Assembly (NCBI GenBank): GCA_016872115.1
Contig: VHBC01000002.1
Coordinates: forward strand, 1-64,000
Source: Sphingomonadales bacterium
GTDB lineage: Bacteria; Bacteroidota; Bacteroidia; Flavobacteriales_D; Crocinitomicaceae
DNA length: 64,000 nt
Reading direction: 5' to 3'
The notes below the pieces were generated by a model that was given only the letters and a program-made list of their open reading frames with translations, made no database searches and was not told the origin of the DNA. Of this stretch, positions 27,232-35,258 are shown one piece after another (within the stretch, counting starts at the first letter, position 1; the number at the start of each line of letters is the position of its first letter). Position numbers and translations under genes: made by a program.

Positions 27232-28245
27232 ATGAAGATTTCAGCTTCCATTTATTCAGACGCCGCTCGCCCCTTAGAAGCCGTTTTAGCTGATTTAGTG
27301 GCTCACCAAGTGGACCTTCTTCACATAGATTGCAATGACAACCTAGCTGTTTTTGAAGACATCCAAAAAATCAGAAAGCTTTGCGCTTTACCGCTAGACC
27401 TGCACATCATTACCACAGATCCAGAAAAATTTTATCCGCTATTGCTTGAAAATCCTGTTGAGTACCTCACTTTTCAGGCTGAACCTTTAAACAAGCCCTT
27501 AGCAATTCCAAAAGAAATCACTGGTAAAAAAGGGATTTCTGTCATTACACCCACTTCTATTGAACTCTTTGAAACCTACCCGGACTTCGATTTTATTTTA
27601 ATCATGGCAACAGTTCCAGGTCAATCTGGCGGCGTATTTGACCGTCAAAACTTTGCTAAAATCCGAAACTTCAGAAAGCGTTATCCAAATAAATCTATTC
27701 ACGTTGATGGGGGTGTCAATCCAGAAGTTTCTTTTATTTTAAGACAAATGGGAGTCAGCACAGCGGTTTCGGGTTCTTATTTATTTAAGCAACCAAGCGT
27801 TGGCTCTGCCTTAATGAACCTCACCAAACGCAGTATCGGCTCTGACTACAAAATCAAAGATTTCATGACCCCTTTGCACGAAACACCGCAATTCGTCATG
27901 GAAAACATTTCGTTGAAAAATGTACTACAAGTTGTTGAAGACGGGCAAATGGGGGTGGCCATGGCTACCGATAACCAACAATACTTCAAAGGTATGGTGT
28001 CGAGTGCCGATATCCGAAAAGCATTATTAAAGCAACTCTCTAAAAGCGCTGACCTCAATGCGCTCTGTGTTTCAGACCTCATCAATTCAAATCCAATTTG
28101 CATCGACCAAGATGCAAGTGTGGTAGAACTTTTACAACTCATTAAAAACAGTCCCTTTGCCGTACTTTATTTGCCCGTAGTCGACAAACAAATGCAGCTC
28201 AAGGGTATTGTCCAATTCTCGAACCTTATCAAAGCAGAATTATGA
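27232..28245 (+). CDS. Ribulose-phosphate-3-epimerase-like barrel fused to two CBS domains
   Basis: A 337-residue cytoplasmic protein. Residues 1-200 look like a ribulose-phosphate 3-epimerase TIM barrel. The metal-binding and catalytic pattern is kept: His31-x-Asp33 (LLHIDCND), His58 (LDLHII) and Asp159 (HVDGGV), plus a phosphate loop like MATVPGQSGG. Unlike canonical enzymes, the VMDGxFVPN stretch is replaced by CNDNLAVF, so the sugar specificity is doubtful. Residues of about 210-337 form a pair of CBS domains with KdsD-like segments (KDFMTP, VSSADIRKALL). Canonical epimerases are about 220 residues with no CBS part; KdsD isomerases carry a SIS domain before such a CBS pair. The stop overlaps the next ATG by 4 bp (ATGA), and the partners are a DAHP-synthase-family enzyme and a KdsC-like phosphatase. 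The actual substrate is unknown. Confidence 0.8.
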   Translation: MKISASIYSDAARPLEAVLADLVAHQVDLLHIDCNDNLAVFEDIQKIRKLCALPLDLHIITTDPEKFYPLLLENPVEYLTFQAEPLNKPLAIPKEITGKKGISVITPTSIELFETYPDFDFILIMATVPGQSGGVFDRQNFAKIRNFRKRYPNKSIHVDGGVNPEVSFILRQMGVSTAVSGSYLFKQPSVGSALMNLTKRSIGSDYKIKDFMTPLHETPQFVMENISLKNVLQVVEDGQMGVAMATDNQQYFKGMVSSADIRKALLKQLSKSADLNALCVSDLINSNPICIDQDASVVELLQLIKNSPFAVLYLPVVDKQMQLKGIVQFSNLIKAEL

Positions 28246-29237
28246 TCATCGAACTCAAAGAAAACGCCCGCGCCCATGCAGCAACACTTGCCGAACAGGT
28301 AAAGGCTTTTCATATTACCTATCTGAATAAATCTTACCTCATTACGGGTAGCGGACTCAAAGAAGTACCTGCAACACTTGAAGCTTTTACCGAAAATCAT
28401 TGGGTTTTTGCCAACGACATCCAGCTTGCATCTAGAAAATTTCAAGACCAAAAGCGCGAAGTTGCTATAGGCAAGACCGTCATAGGCGGTCAAACCAACA
28501 ACACCATTTTAATTGGCGGGCCTTGCTCGGTTGAATCTGAAGAACAACTGCGCAGCGCAGCAGAATTACTTGTAAGCATGGGCCTCACCACGCTCAGAGG
28601 CGGCGCTTACAAACCGCGCACAAGTCCCTACTCTTTTCAGGGCATGGGTCTTGATGGCTTACAAATTTTGGCAAAAATGCGCCAAGACTACGGTTTAAAT
28701 GTGATTACCGAAGCCCGAGACGCAACACATATCGATGAAATCATCGAACACACGGACATCATTCAGATTGGCGCAAAAGCCATGTACGACCAAGGTATTT
28801 TACGCGCTTGTGCGAAAATCCAGAAGCCCGTGCTGATCAAGCGCGGTTTCGGAACTACCTTGCAAGAATTTGTTCAGGCCGCCGAATTTGTGTTGTCTGG
28901 GGGCAATCCAAACGTAGTGCTCTGTGAGCGCGGCATCCGCACCTTTGAGACCGGCACGCGCTTCACTTTAGATTTGTGTGGTGTGGCTTGGTTGCAAGAA
29001 CACTGTAACTTACCAATTGTTCTCGATCCGTCGCATGCCATGGGCTATGCTTACGGCGTCAATTCTTTGGCGCGCGCTTGCGTAGCCATGGGAATAGACG
29101 GTCTTCTCATAGAGGCGCACCCGAATCCTAAAGTTGCTAAATCAGACGCCTCACAGCAACTCAATTACGACGAATTCCGCAAGTTGCATTCCGACCTCCA
29201 AAAAGTTGCGCAAAGCGTTGGTTACCAAATTGTTTGA
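28242..29237 (+). CDS. aroF: 3-deoxy-7-phosphoheptulonate (DAHP) synthase, type I-beta
   Basis: 331 residues. DAHP synthase condenses phosphoenolpyruvate with erythrose 4-phosphate, the first shikimate-pathway step. The barrel motifs are GGPCSVESEEQ, LRGGAYKPRTSPYSFQG, IQIGAKAMYDQG, LIKRGF, LCERGIRTFE and LDPSHAMG, followed by EAHPNPKVAKSD. These fit the beta subfamily, which includes the KDO-8-phosphate synthases and Thermotoga/Bacillus-type DAHP synthases. An N-terminal stretch (about 1-75) resembles the ferredoxin-like regulatory domain of the Thermotoga type, which senses aromatic amino acids. The usual IGARNMQN motif reads IGAKAMYD here, so some specificity change is possible. No chorismate mutase domain is present. 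The gene is coupled to the epimerase-CBS gene and followed within 2 nt by a KdsC-like phosphatase gene. Confidence 0.85.
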   Translation: MIIELKENARAHAATLAEQVKAFHITYLNKSYLITGSGLKEVPATLEAFTENHWVFANDIQLASRKFQDQKREVAIGKTVIGGQTNNTILIGGPCSVESEEQLRSAAELLVSMGLTTLRGGAYKPRTSPYSFQGMGLDGLQILAKMRQDYGLNVITEARDATHIDEIIEHTDIIQIGAKAMYDQGILRACAKIQKPVLIKRGFGTTLQEFVQAAEFVLSGGNPNVVLCERGIRTFETGTRFTLDLCGVAWLQEHCNLPIVLDPSHAMGYAYGVNSLARACVAMGIDGLLIEAHPNPKVAKSDASQQLNYDEFRKLHSDLQKVAQSVGYQIV

Positions 29238-29239
29238 TT

Positions 29240-29905
29240 ATGATACTTGAACTCAATCTCAAAGGACTTTGTAAAAAAAACGGCATCGAATTCGATGATT
29301 TTTTAGCAGATTTAGATGTCGAAAACGTCCATGAACTAACTGTTTATGACCTCGAGGCTATCTGCGAAGAATACGAAATCGATTTTCAAGCCTTGCTTTT
29401 CAAGCCACTTTTTGCGCAAGCCAGCCTCGACAAAAAAATCAAACAACTCAAAATGCTCGTCTTGGATGTCGATGGTGTTTTGACCGACGGCGGCATGTTC
29501 GTTACTGAAAATGGCGATCAAATGAAGCGCTACCATACCCACGACGGCTTGGCCTTGTTAGAACTGAGCAAGAGCGATAAACTGAAATTGGGTATCATTT
29601 CATCTGGCTTCACCCAACATATGGTACAAGACCGCGCCGCTCTTTTAGGTATCGAAAACGTCTATGTTGGCCGCGAACCCAAACTTGGCGTACTCAAAAC
29701 ATGGTGTGAACAACTCGGTATTGGTCTGCAAGAAGTTGCTTTTATTGGCGACGACCGCAACGACATCGAAATCATGCAAGCCGTAGGTTTAGCTGTTTGC
29801 CCCGCCTCAGCTACGCCTGCAGTCAAAAGTATTTCTGATATTGTTTTGCAACGCAAAGGTGGCGATGCGTGCGTGCGTGAGTTCATCGACCATTACCTTC
29901 AATAA
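29240..29905 (+). CDS. KdsC-like HAD phosphatase with HTH-like N-terminal extension
   Basis: 221 residues. Residues of about 70-221 match the YrbI/KdsC family, which removes the phosphate from KDO-8-phosphate and related sugar acids. Motif I is LDVDGVLTDG, motif II is IISSGFTQHM (usually IITGR), the lysine is in EPKLGVLK, and motif III is IGDDRNDIEIM. The family's C-terminal GGxGAVRE lid appears as GGDACVRE. Residues 1-60 are extra; LKGLCKKNGIEFDDFLADL and YEIDFQALLF recall an XRE-type helix-turn-helix, although the recognition helix is weak. The start is ATG 29240; a TTG two codons earlier overlaps the DAHP synthase stop and cannot be excluded. Operon partners suggest it acts on a 3-deoxy-heptulosonate or octulosonate phosphate. 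The true substrate is unproven. Confidence 0.8.
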   Translation: MILELNLKGLCKKNGIEFDDFLADLDVENVHELTVYDLEAICEEYEIDFQALLFKPLFAQASLDKKIKQLKMLVLDVDGVLTDGGMFVTENGDQMKRYHTHDGLALLELSKSDKLKLGIISSGFTQHMVQDRAALLGIENVYVGREPKLGVLKTWCEQLGIGLQEVAFIGDDRNDIEIMQAVGLAVCPASATPAVKSISDIVLQRKGGDACVREFIDHYLQ

Positions 29906-29921
29906 ACCGTACTTCAAACAA

Positions 29922-31142
29922 ATGTCCATCATCAACATCGGCATTATCCGAGAGGGTAAAACCCCACCTGATTTTAGGGTTCCGCTTAGCCCCGAGCAGT
30001 GCTTAGCGCTAGAAAAGCAATATCCAAATGTCAAGGTAACTGTTCAAACAAGCCTCATACGTTGTTTGAAAGACGATGCCTACCGTGCGCTCAGCTTAAA
30101 AGTCCAAGAAGACCTCAGCCATTGCGATATTTTACTTGGCATAAAAGAAGTTCCCAAAGAACAATTAATTGCTGGCAAAACCTACCTTTTCTTCTCGCAT
30201 ACGTTTAAAAAACAGCCCCACAACCGAGCGCTTCTACAAGAAATTCTCGACAAAAAGATTCGACTCGTTGACTATGAAGTACTCAAAGATGCCAACAACA
30301 AACGTATCATTGGATTTGGCCGCTATGCCGGAATTGTTGGCGCCTATAATGCTTTTCTTACCTTCGGACTGAAAACCGAAACTTACACACTCAAACCAGC
30401 TCATTTGTGCGCTGACCGCAAGGAAGTGGAGCAAGAATTGAAAAAGGTGATTTTACCCGCTGACTTCAAAGTTGTATTGACAGGTTTTGGCCGTGTTGGA
30501 AACGGTGCAAGAGAAATTATCAAGCTTTTGCCTATCCGAGAAGTGAGCGCTGAGGCTTTTCTGCAAAAAGATTTTACAGAACCTGTATATACGCATCTCG
30601 ATACACATCAATACTTTCGTAGAAAGTCTGATTCAGGTTTTGACAAAAAAGAATTTTACACCCAACCCGAAAAATACCAAAGCAATTTTGGTGCTTTTGC
30701 ACAAAAGAGCAACATGTACATTCCGTGTCATTTTTGGTCGTCCAAATCTCCGTTTATCTTGACCAAAGAAATGTTACAAGATGTACAAAGTCGTTTACAA
30801 GTGGTGGCCGATGTATCTTGCGATGTAGATGGGCCGATTGCCTGCACCATGCGACCGAGTAAAATTGGAGCTGCAATTTATGGTTACGATCCAAGAACAG
30901 GTAACGAAACCGATTTCATGACGAGCAATGCGATTGCCGTAATGGCCGTCGATAACTTGCCGTGCGAGCTACCACTTGATGCTTCCATCGATTTTGGTTC
31001 AGAGCTACTCAAACACGTATTCCCCGTGTTGTTGGGCCCAGACCCGGATCAAGTCATTCTCCGCGGCACTCAAACCACTTTTGAGGGGCAATTAAATGAG
31101 CCATTTGCGTACTTGAAAGCGTATCTTGCCGGAGAGGAATGA
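29922..31142 (+). CDS. Saccharopine dehydrogenase (lysine-forming)-like NAD(P) oxidoreductase
   Basis: A 406-residue cytoplasmic enzyme of the alanine dehydrogenase/transhydrogenase-like fold used by NAD-dependent saccharopine dehydrogenases (Lys1 type). The N-terminus IGIIREGKTPPDFRVPLSP is the AlaDH/PNT N-terminal signature. The Rossmann glycine motif is LTGFGRVGNGAREI (about residue 188), and a late conserved stretch reads VADVSCDVDGPIACTMRPS. Related Bacteroidota proteins are annotated as NAD(P)-dependent oxidoreductases or saccharopine dehydrogenases. Lysine breakdown or synthesis is therefore likely but not certain. dapD, a diaminopimelate-route gene, lies two genes downstream, which makes a catabolic role more plausible. 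The start MSIINIG is 16 bp after the phosphatase stop; an upstream in-frame extension overlaps that gene and lacks similarity. Confidence 0.72.
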   Translation: MSIINIGIIREGKTPPDFRVPLSPEQCLALEKQYPNVKVTVQTSLIRCLKDDAYRALSLKVQEDLSHCDILLGIKEVPKEQLIAGKTYLFFSHTFKKQPHNRALLQEILDKKIRLVDYEVLKDANNKRIIGFGRYAGIVGAYNAFLTFGLKTETYTLKPAHLCADRKEVEQELKKVILPADFKVVLTGFGRVGNGAREIIKLLPIREVSAEAFLQKDFTEPVYTHLDTHQYFRRKSDSGFDKKEFYTQPEKYQSNFGAFAQKSNMYIPCHFWSSKSPFILTKEMLQDVQSRLQVVADVSCDVDGPIACTMRPSKIGAAIYGYDPRTGNETDFMTSNAIAVMAVDNLPCELPLDASIDFGSELLKHVFPVLLGPDPDQVILRGTQTTFEGQLNEPFAYLKAYLAGEE

Positions 31143-31179
31143 AATATCAGCCAGACATTCTTCGCTAAAGATATTTCCC

Positions 31180-31187
31180 TAAATTTG
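31180..31187 (+). promoter_or_regulatory. -7 box 4 nt before ATG (leaderless-type) for the UMF1 transporter
   Basis: TAAATTTG, 4 nt (AATT), then ATG at 31192. A perfect TAnnTTTG. Using the SRP RNA as calibration, transcription would start at the start codon. Confidence 0.6.
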
Positions 31188-31191
31188 AATT

Positions 31192-32514
31192 ATGTTGGAA
31201 AAAGGGAACAAACGAACCATTACAGGTTGGGTCTTCTATGACTGGGCCAATTCCGTGTATCCACTGATCATCAGTTCAGCTATTTTCCCGATTCTCTATG
31301 AAACCCAAACGAGTGTCAAAAACGACGCTGGCCGCACCATTTACGACACCGTTTCTTTTCTCGCACGCGAATTCCACAACACCGAATTCTATGCTTATGT
31401 CATTTGCCTATCTTATTTGGTAGTAGCCATGGTTTCTCCATTGCTCTCAGGTATTGCCGACGCCGGTGGGAAACGCAAATTATTTATGCAGTTTTTTTGT
31501 TATCTCGGTGCATTTTCTAGTGCGTTATTGTATTTTTTTCAAGCTGATCAACAAGCCGATCAAACGCCTTTTCTCATTGGCTGGAGCATCGTTCCGTTGT
31601 TCTTTGGGTCTATCGGATTTTGGGGCAGTTTGGTTTATTACAACGCGTATTTACCAGATATCGCCGAGCCCAAAGACCACGATAAAGTTTCTGCACGTGG
31701 CTTTTCAATGGGCTACTTAGGTAGCTCCATTTTACTTATCACAATTTTAGTACTAAGTAAATTTAATCCCTTTTTTACCATGGACATCAAATGGGCCTTT
31801 CCTTTAGTGAGCTTGTGGTGGATCAGCTTTGCGACTTTTTCATTTTCGAGATTACCCAAAACAAGTGCCTCTCAATCGGATACTAAAAACCTGATTAGCA
31901 AAGGCTATAAAGAAGTTTACGGTGTTTGGAAACAAATCAGTGCCAACAAAACTTTAAAAGGATATTTGGGTTCTTACTTTATGTTTAATATGGCCGTTCA
32001 AACCATCATGGTCATGGCGGTAGCTTTTGCCAACAAAGAAGTCATCGGTATCCAGCAAACGGACCTCATTTTATGCATTCTGATTATTCAGTTTATTGGA
32101 ATTGTTGGTGCATACCTGATGTCCAAAGTATCGCTGTTCATTGGTAATTTCAAAGCATTAAGTCTATCTATCGTCATTTGGATTTTTCTATGCTTGTACG
32201 TCTATCAATTTGTTTGGTATCCGTGGCAATTTTACATTGCTGCAGCCATCGTTGGTTTGGTAATGGGCGGTATCCAATCGCTGTCTCGTTCAACCTACTC
32301 CAAATTGTTACCGCAAACAAAAGACCTTACCTCCTACTTTAGTTTCTATGACCTCGCTGAAAAAATTGGTTTGGCGATCGGCACCCTTACCTTTGGATTA
32401 ATTGAAGGATTGCTCGATATCCGCACCTCCATTTTAGCTTTGGTCGTATTCTTTACTTTAGGCCTTATTTTATTAATTCGCACACCAAAACAAGCGCATG
32501 AGACAAGCAATTGA
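31192..32514 (+). CDS. UMF1-type MFS transporter (Atg22-like)
   Basis: A 440-residue inner-membrane protein with about 12 hydrophobic segments, of the UMF1 / Atg22-like branch of the major facilitator superfamily. The family opening GWVFYDWANSVYPLIISSAIFP is present, as is the loop YNAYLPDIAEPKDHDKVSARG with the D..S.RG motif. A conserved segment GGIQSLSRSTYSKLLP lies near residue 365. Yeast Atg22 exports amino acids from the vacuole; the bacterial substrates are not known. The coding region ends inside the dapD gene (17-bp overlap), so it probably heads the operon UMF1-dapD-trhO-lgt-lipoprotein. Confidence 0.88.
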   Translation: MLEKGNKRTITGWVFYDWANSVYPLIISSAIFPILYETQTSVKNDAGRTIYDTVSFLAREFHNTEFYAYVICLSYLVVAMVSPLLSGIADAGGKRKLFMQFFCYLGAFSSALLYFFQADQQADQTPFLIGWSIVPLFFGSIGFWGSLVYYNAYLPDIAEPKDHDKVSARGFSMGYLGSSILLITILVLSKFNPFFTMDIKWAFPLVSLWWISFATFSFSRLPKTSASQSDTKNLISKGYKEVYGVWKQISANKTLKGYLGSYFMFNMAVQTIMVMAVAFANKEVIGIQQTDLILCILIIQFIGIVGAYLMSKVSLFIGNFKALSLSIVIWIFLCLYVYQFVWYPWQFYIAAAIVGLVMGGIQSLSRSTYSKLLPQTKDLTSYFSFYDLAEKIGLAIGTLTFGLIEGLLDIRTSILALVVFFTLGLILLIRTPKQAHETSN

Positions 32515-33307
32515 AGCCGCCTGGGAAAACAGAGCTCTACTTTCTGAGAAAGAAACAATTCAAGCAATAGAACACGTCATCGAAGACCTCGATAAAGGTT
32601 TGCTAAGAGTCGCCGAACCGCTAGATGACGGCACCTGGCAAGTCAATGAATGGGTGAAAAAAGCCGTTGTGCTTTATTTTCCTATTCGCCAAATGGAAAC
32701 CATTGAAGTTGGCCCTTTCGAATTCCACGACAAAATGGCGCTCAAGCGCAATTACAAAGATTTAGGTGTTCGCGTGGTGCCGCATGCCATTGCGCGTTAC
32801 GGCGCCTATGTAGCTCCTGGCGTGATCATGATGCCTTCTTACATCAACATTGGCGCTTATGTAGACAGCGGTACTATGGTAGATACCTGGGCCACTGTGG
32901 GCAGTTGCGCGCAAATAGGTAAAGACGTACACCTCAGTGGAGGCGTGGGTATAGGCGGCGTATTAGAACCACTGCAAGCTGCTCCTGTGGTTATCGAAGA
33001 CGGTGCTTTCATCGGTTCAAGATGTATTGTAGTCGAAGGTGTTCGGGTTGGAAAGCAAGCTGTTTTAGGCGCTAATGTCGTCCTAACAAAATCGACCAAA
33101 ATCATCGATGTTTCAGGCCCCGAACCAATCGAAATGAATGGATACGTACCTGAACGGTCAGTTGTTATTCCTGGTTCGTACACCAAAACTTTTGCGGCCG
33201 GAGACTATCAGGTCCCGTGCGCTTTGGTTATTGGTCAGCGAAAAGCGTCCACAGATTTAAAAACCTCGCTCAACGATGCCTTGCGCGAACACAATATTGC
33301 GGTCTGA
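32498..33307 (+). CDS. dapD: 2,3,4,5-tetrahydropyridine-2,6-dicarboxylate N-succinyltransferase
   Basis: 269 residues. DapD transfers succinate from succinyl-CoA to tetrahydrodipicolinate in the succinylase branch of diaminopimelate/lysine and cell-wall synthesis. The N-terminal helical domain is followed by left-handed beta-helix hexapeptide repeats. Signature stretches are MMPSYINIGAYVDSGTMVDT, WATVGSCAQIGKDVHLSGG, GVGIGGVLEPLQA and DGAFIGSRCIVVEG. Length is normal. The start overlaps the transporter gene by 17 bp but agrees with the N-terminus of known DapD proteins (IEAAWENRA). The stop and the next start share one base (TGATG), showing tight coupling. Confidence 0.96.
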   Translation: MRQAIEAAWENRALLSEKETIQAIEHVIEDLDKGLLRVAEPLDDGTWQVNEWVKKAVVLYFPIRQMETIEVGPFEFHDKMALKRNYKDLGVRVVPHAIARYGAYVAPGVIMMPSYINIGAYVDSGTMVDTWATVGSCAQIGKDVHLSGGVGIGGVLEPLQAAPVVIEDGAFIGSRCIVVEGVRVGKQAVLGANVVLTKSTKIIDVSGPEPIEMNGYVPERSVVIPGSYTKTFAAGDYQVPCALVIGQRKASTDLKTSLNDALREHNIAV

Positions 33308-34410
33308 TGTCGTCAAAAATGCAACTTTGGAACACGCTTGACCGCGCTAGTCTAGAAAAACAACTAGCGTCTATCGGGCATCAATACATTACCATCTCCT
33401 TTTATCAGTACGCACACATCACCGATCCACAATCCTTCAGAAATCAGCTTTTTATAGCTTGGTCTGCCTTGGATATTGTTGGGCGGACGTATGTAGCTAA
33501 AGAAGGTATCAATGCACAAATTGCAGTACCCACTGCTCATCTTGGGCGTTTCCGCGAAGAACTTTATCAAATCGATTTTCTAAATGGTGTTCGACTTAAT
33601 TTTGCTGTAGACGACGCTGAGGCGGAATTTCCGTTTTTAAAACTGAAAATTAAAGTCAGGTCAAAAATATTAGCAGACGGACTCAAGGACAGTACTTTTG
33701 ATGTCACCAATAAAGGGATTCATTTGGATGCCGAGGCCTTCAACAAACTTACCGACGACCCCAATACCTTATTAATTGATTTTCGAAACCATTACGAATG
33801 GGAAGTAGGACATTTTAAAGGGGCCGTATTACCAGATGTAGATACGTTCAGGGAGTCCTTGCCATTTATTGAGCAAACCGTCCTCAAAGGAAACGAAGAA
33901 AAAAATATTGTGATGTATTGCACTGGGGGCGTGCGCTGCGAGAAAGCTTCGGCGTGGTTCAAGCACCGCGGCTTTAAAAATGTACACCAATTAGAGGGCG
34001 GCATCATCAAATATGCCAACGACTGCAAAGAAAAAGGACTCGAAAACAAATTTATCGGTAAAAATTTCGTCTTCGATGAGCGCAGAGGTGAGCGCATCAC
34101 CCCTGATATCATTTCCATTTGCCATCAATGCGGAGCCCCGGCCGATACCCACACCAATTGCTTGAATGAGGCCTGCCATTTGCTTTTTATCCAATGTGAG
34201 TCTTGTAAAGCAACCATGGAAAACTGTTGTAGTACAACCTGCCAAGAGACCATTCACCTGCCACTAGAAACTCAAAAAGAAATGCGCAAAGGACAAAATA
34301 AAAGCAACCTGATCTTTAAAAAAGGTCGCTCCACTGTCCTGCCCTTTCAAGGACGCAAAGAAAAACCCCAAGCGCTTGTTGACCAAGCACTTCAAAATTC
34401 AAATCAATGA
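33307..34410 (+). CDS. trhO: tRNA uridine(34) hydroxylase
   Basis: 367 residues. TrhO (YceA family) hydroxylates wobble uridine 34 in certain tRNAs with oxygen, the first step to 5-(carboxy)methoxyuridine. The N-terminal acylphosphatase-like part contains AKEGINAQIAVP and LKIKVRSKI. The rhodanese domain (about 145-245) has the active-site loop MYCTGGVRCEKASAWF. The C-terminal tail is rich in cysteine pairs (CHQCGAP, CESCKATMENCC) and may bind a metal, as in long TrhO forms. The start is the ATG sharing a base with the dapD stop; upstream residues overlap dapD and are not conserved. The lgt gene overlaps the 3' end by 4 bp. Confidence 0.93.
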   Translation: MSSKMQLWNTLDRASLEKQLASIGHQYITISFYQYAHITDPQSFRNQLFIAWSALDIVGRTYVAKEGINAQIAVPTAHLGRFREELYQIDFLNGVRLNFAVDDAEAEFPFLKLKIKVRSKILADGLKDSTFDVTNKGIHLDAEAFNKLTDDPNTLLIDFRNHYEWEVGHFKGAVLPDVDTFRESLPFIEQTVLKGNEEKNIVMYCTGGVRCEKASAWFKHRGFKNVHQLEGGIIKYANDCKEKGLENKFIGKNFVFDERRGERITPDIISICHQCGAPADTHTNCLNEACHLLFIQCESCKATMENCCSTTCQETIHLPLETQKEMRKGQNKSNLIFKKGRSTVLPFQGRKEKPQALVDQALQNSNQ

Positions 34411-35258
34411 AACTTTTTATCCATTGGGCAGTCGACTCAGAACTCATTGACGGCTGGCGTACGCCAAATCTGTACGGACTCCTTTTTGTAAGCGGCATCG
34501 TTTTGGGGTATTTTGTTATTCGCAAAATGTTCAGAGCAGAAAAGGTTGAAGATAAAGTACTCGACACACTCGTTACCTACATGGTGCTTGCAACAATTGT
34601 TGGGGCTCGCTTGGGGCACGTCTTGTTTTACGGACCCTATTGGGACAAAGTCGTTAACGGTCAAATTATTGAGAAAGGTTATTTTTCACACCCTGCCGAT
34701 ATCATTAAAATTTGGGAAGGTGGGCTTGCAAGTCATGGTGCCGCCATTGCCATTCTGATTGCCCTATTTATATTTACCAAAAAGGTTTCTGGACGCCCCT
34801 ATATCTGGATTTTAGACAGAATTGCAGCTCCTATTGCCATTGCCGGTACGTTTATTCGATTGGGCAATTTGGTCAATCACGAAATGGTTGGCTATGTGAC
34901 CGACGTGCCGTGGGCCTTCGAATTTCAATATTTTTACAACGAAGCCATTGGCAACTACGACCCCTCCCCGCGTCATCCTGCTCAACTTTACGAAGCCATT
35001 TGCTATTTTATTTCGTTTTGGATCTTGCTTTATTTGTATTGGAAGCTCAAAAAATGGCAAGAGCCCGGTTTTGTATTCGGTAGCTTTTTAATCCTCATTT
35101 TTGGCGCGCGCATCATCTGTGAGTTTTTCAAGTTAGGCCAAACCGCCCGCGACTACACTTTACCGCTCAATACGGGCCAGCTCCTGAGTATACCATTGGT
35201 CATCGCAGGAATTTACTTACTCGTTCAAGCCACTAAAAAGTCACAAGATGCCATTTAA
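34407..35258 (+). CDS. lgt: Prolipoprotein diacylglyceryl transferase
   Basis: 283 residues, integral inner membrane. Lgt moves diacylglycerol from phosphatidylglycerol to the lipobox cysteine of prolipoproteins. About seven hydrophobic segments are visible. Motifs include YGLLFVSGIVLGY, GARLGHVLFY, KIWEGGLASHGA (with the conserved Arg-Leu-Gly-His and Gly-Ala/Ser-His groups), IAGTFIRLGNLVNHEMVG and RHPAQLYEA. Length is usual. It overlaps trhO by 4 bp. The following lipoprotein gene starts inside it (11-bp overlap), so enzyme and a likely substrate are made together. Confidence 0.96.
   Translation: MKLFIHWAVDSELIDGWRTPNLYGLLFVSGIVLGYFVIRKMFRAEKVEDKVLDTLVTYMVLATIVGARLGHVLFYGPYWDKVVNGQIIEKGYFSHPADIIKIWEGGLASHGAAIAILIALFIFTKKVSGRPYIWILDRIAAPIAIAGTFIRLGNLVNHEMVGYVTDVPWAFEFQYFYNEAIGNYDPSPRHPAQLYEAICYFISFWILLYLYWKLKKWQEPGFVFGSFLILIFGARIICEFFKLGQTARDYTLPLNTGQLLSIPLVIAGIYLLVQATKKSQDAI

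Noticed and set aside
27232-29905. The three-gene operon as a plain KDO pathway (KdsD, KdsA, KdsC)
   Set aside because: The first protein has no SIS domain and the synthase motifs fit DAHP synthase rather than KDO-8-phosphate synthase, so a direct KDO assignment is not supported.
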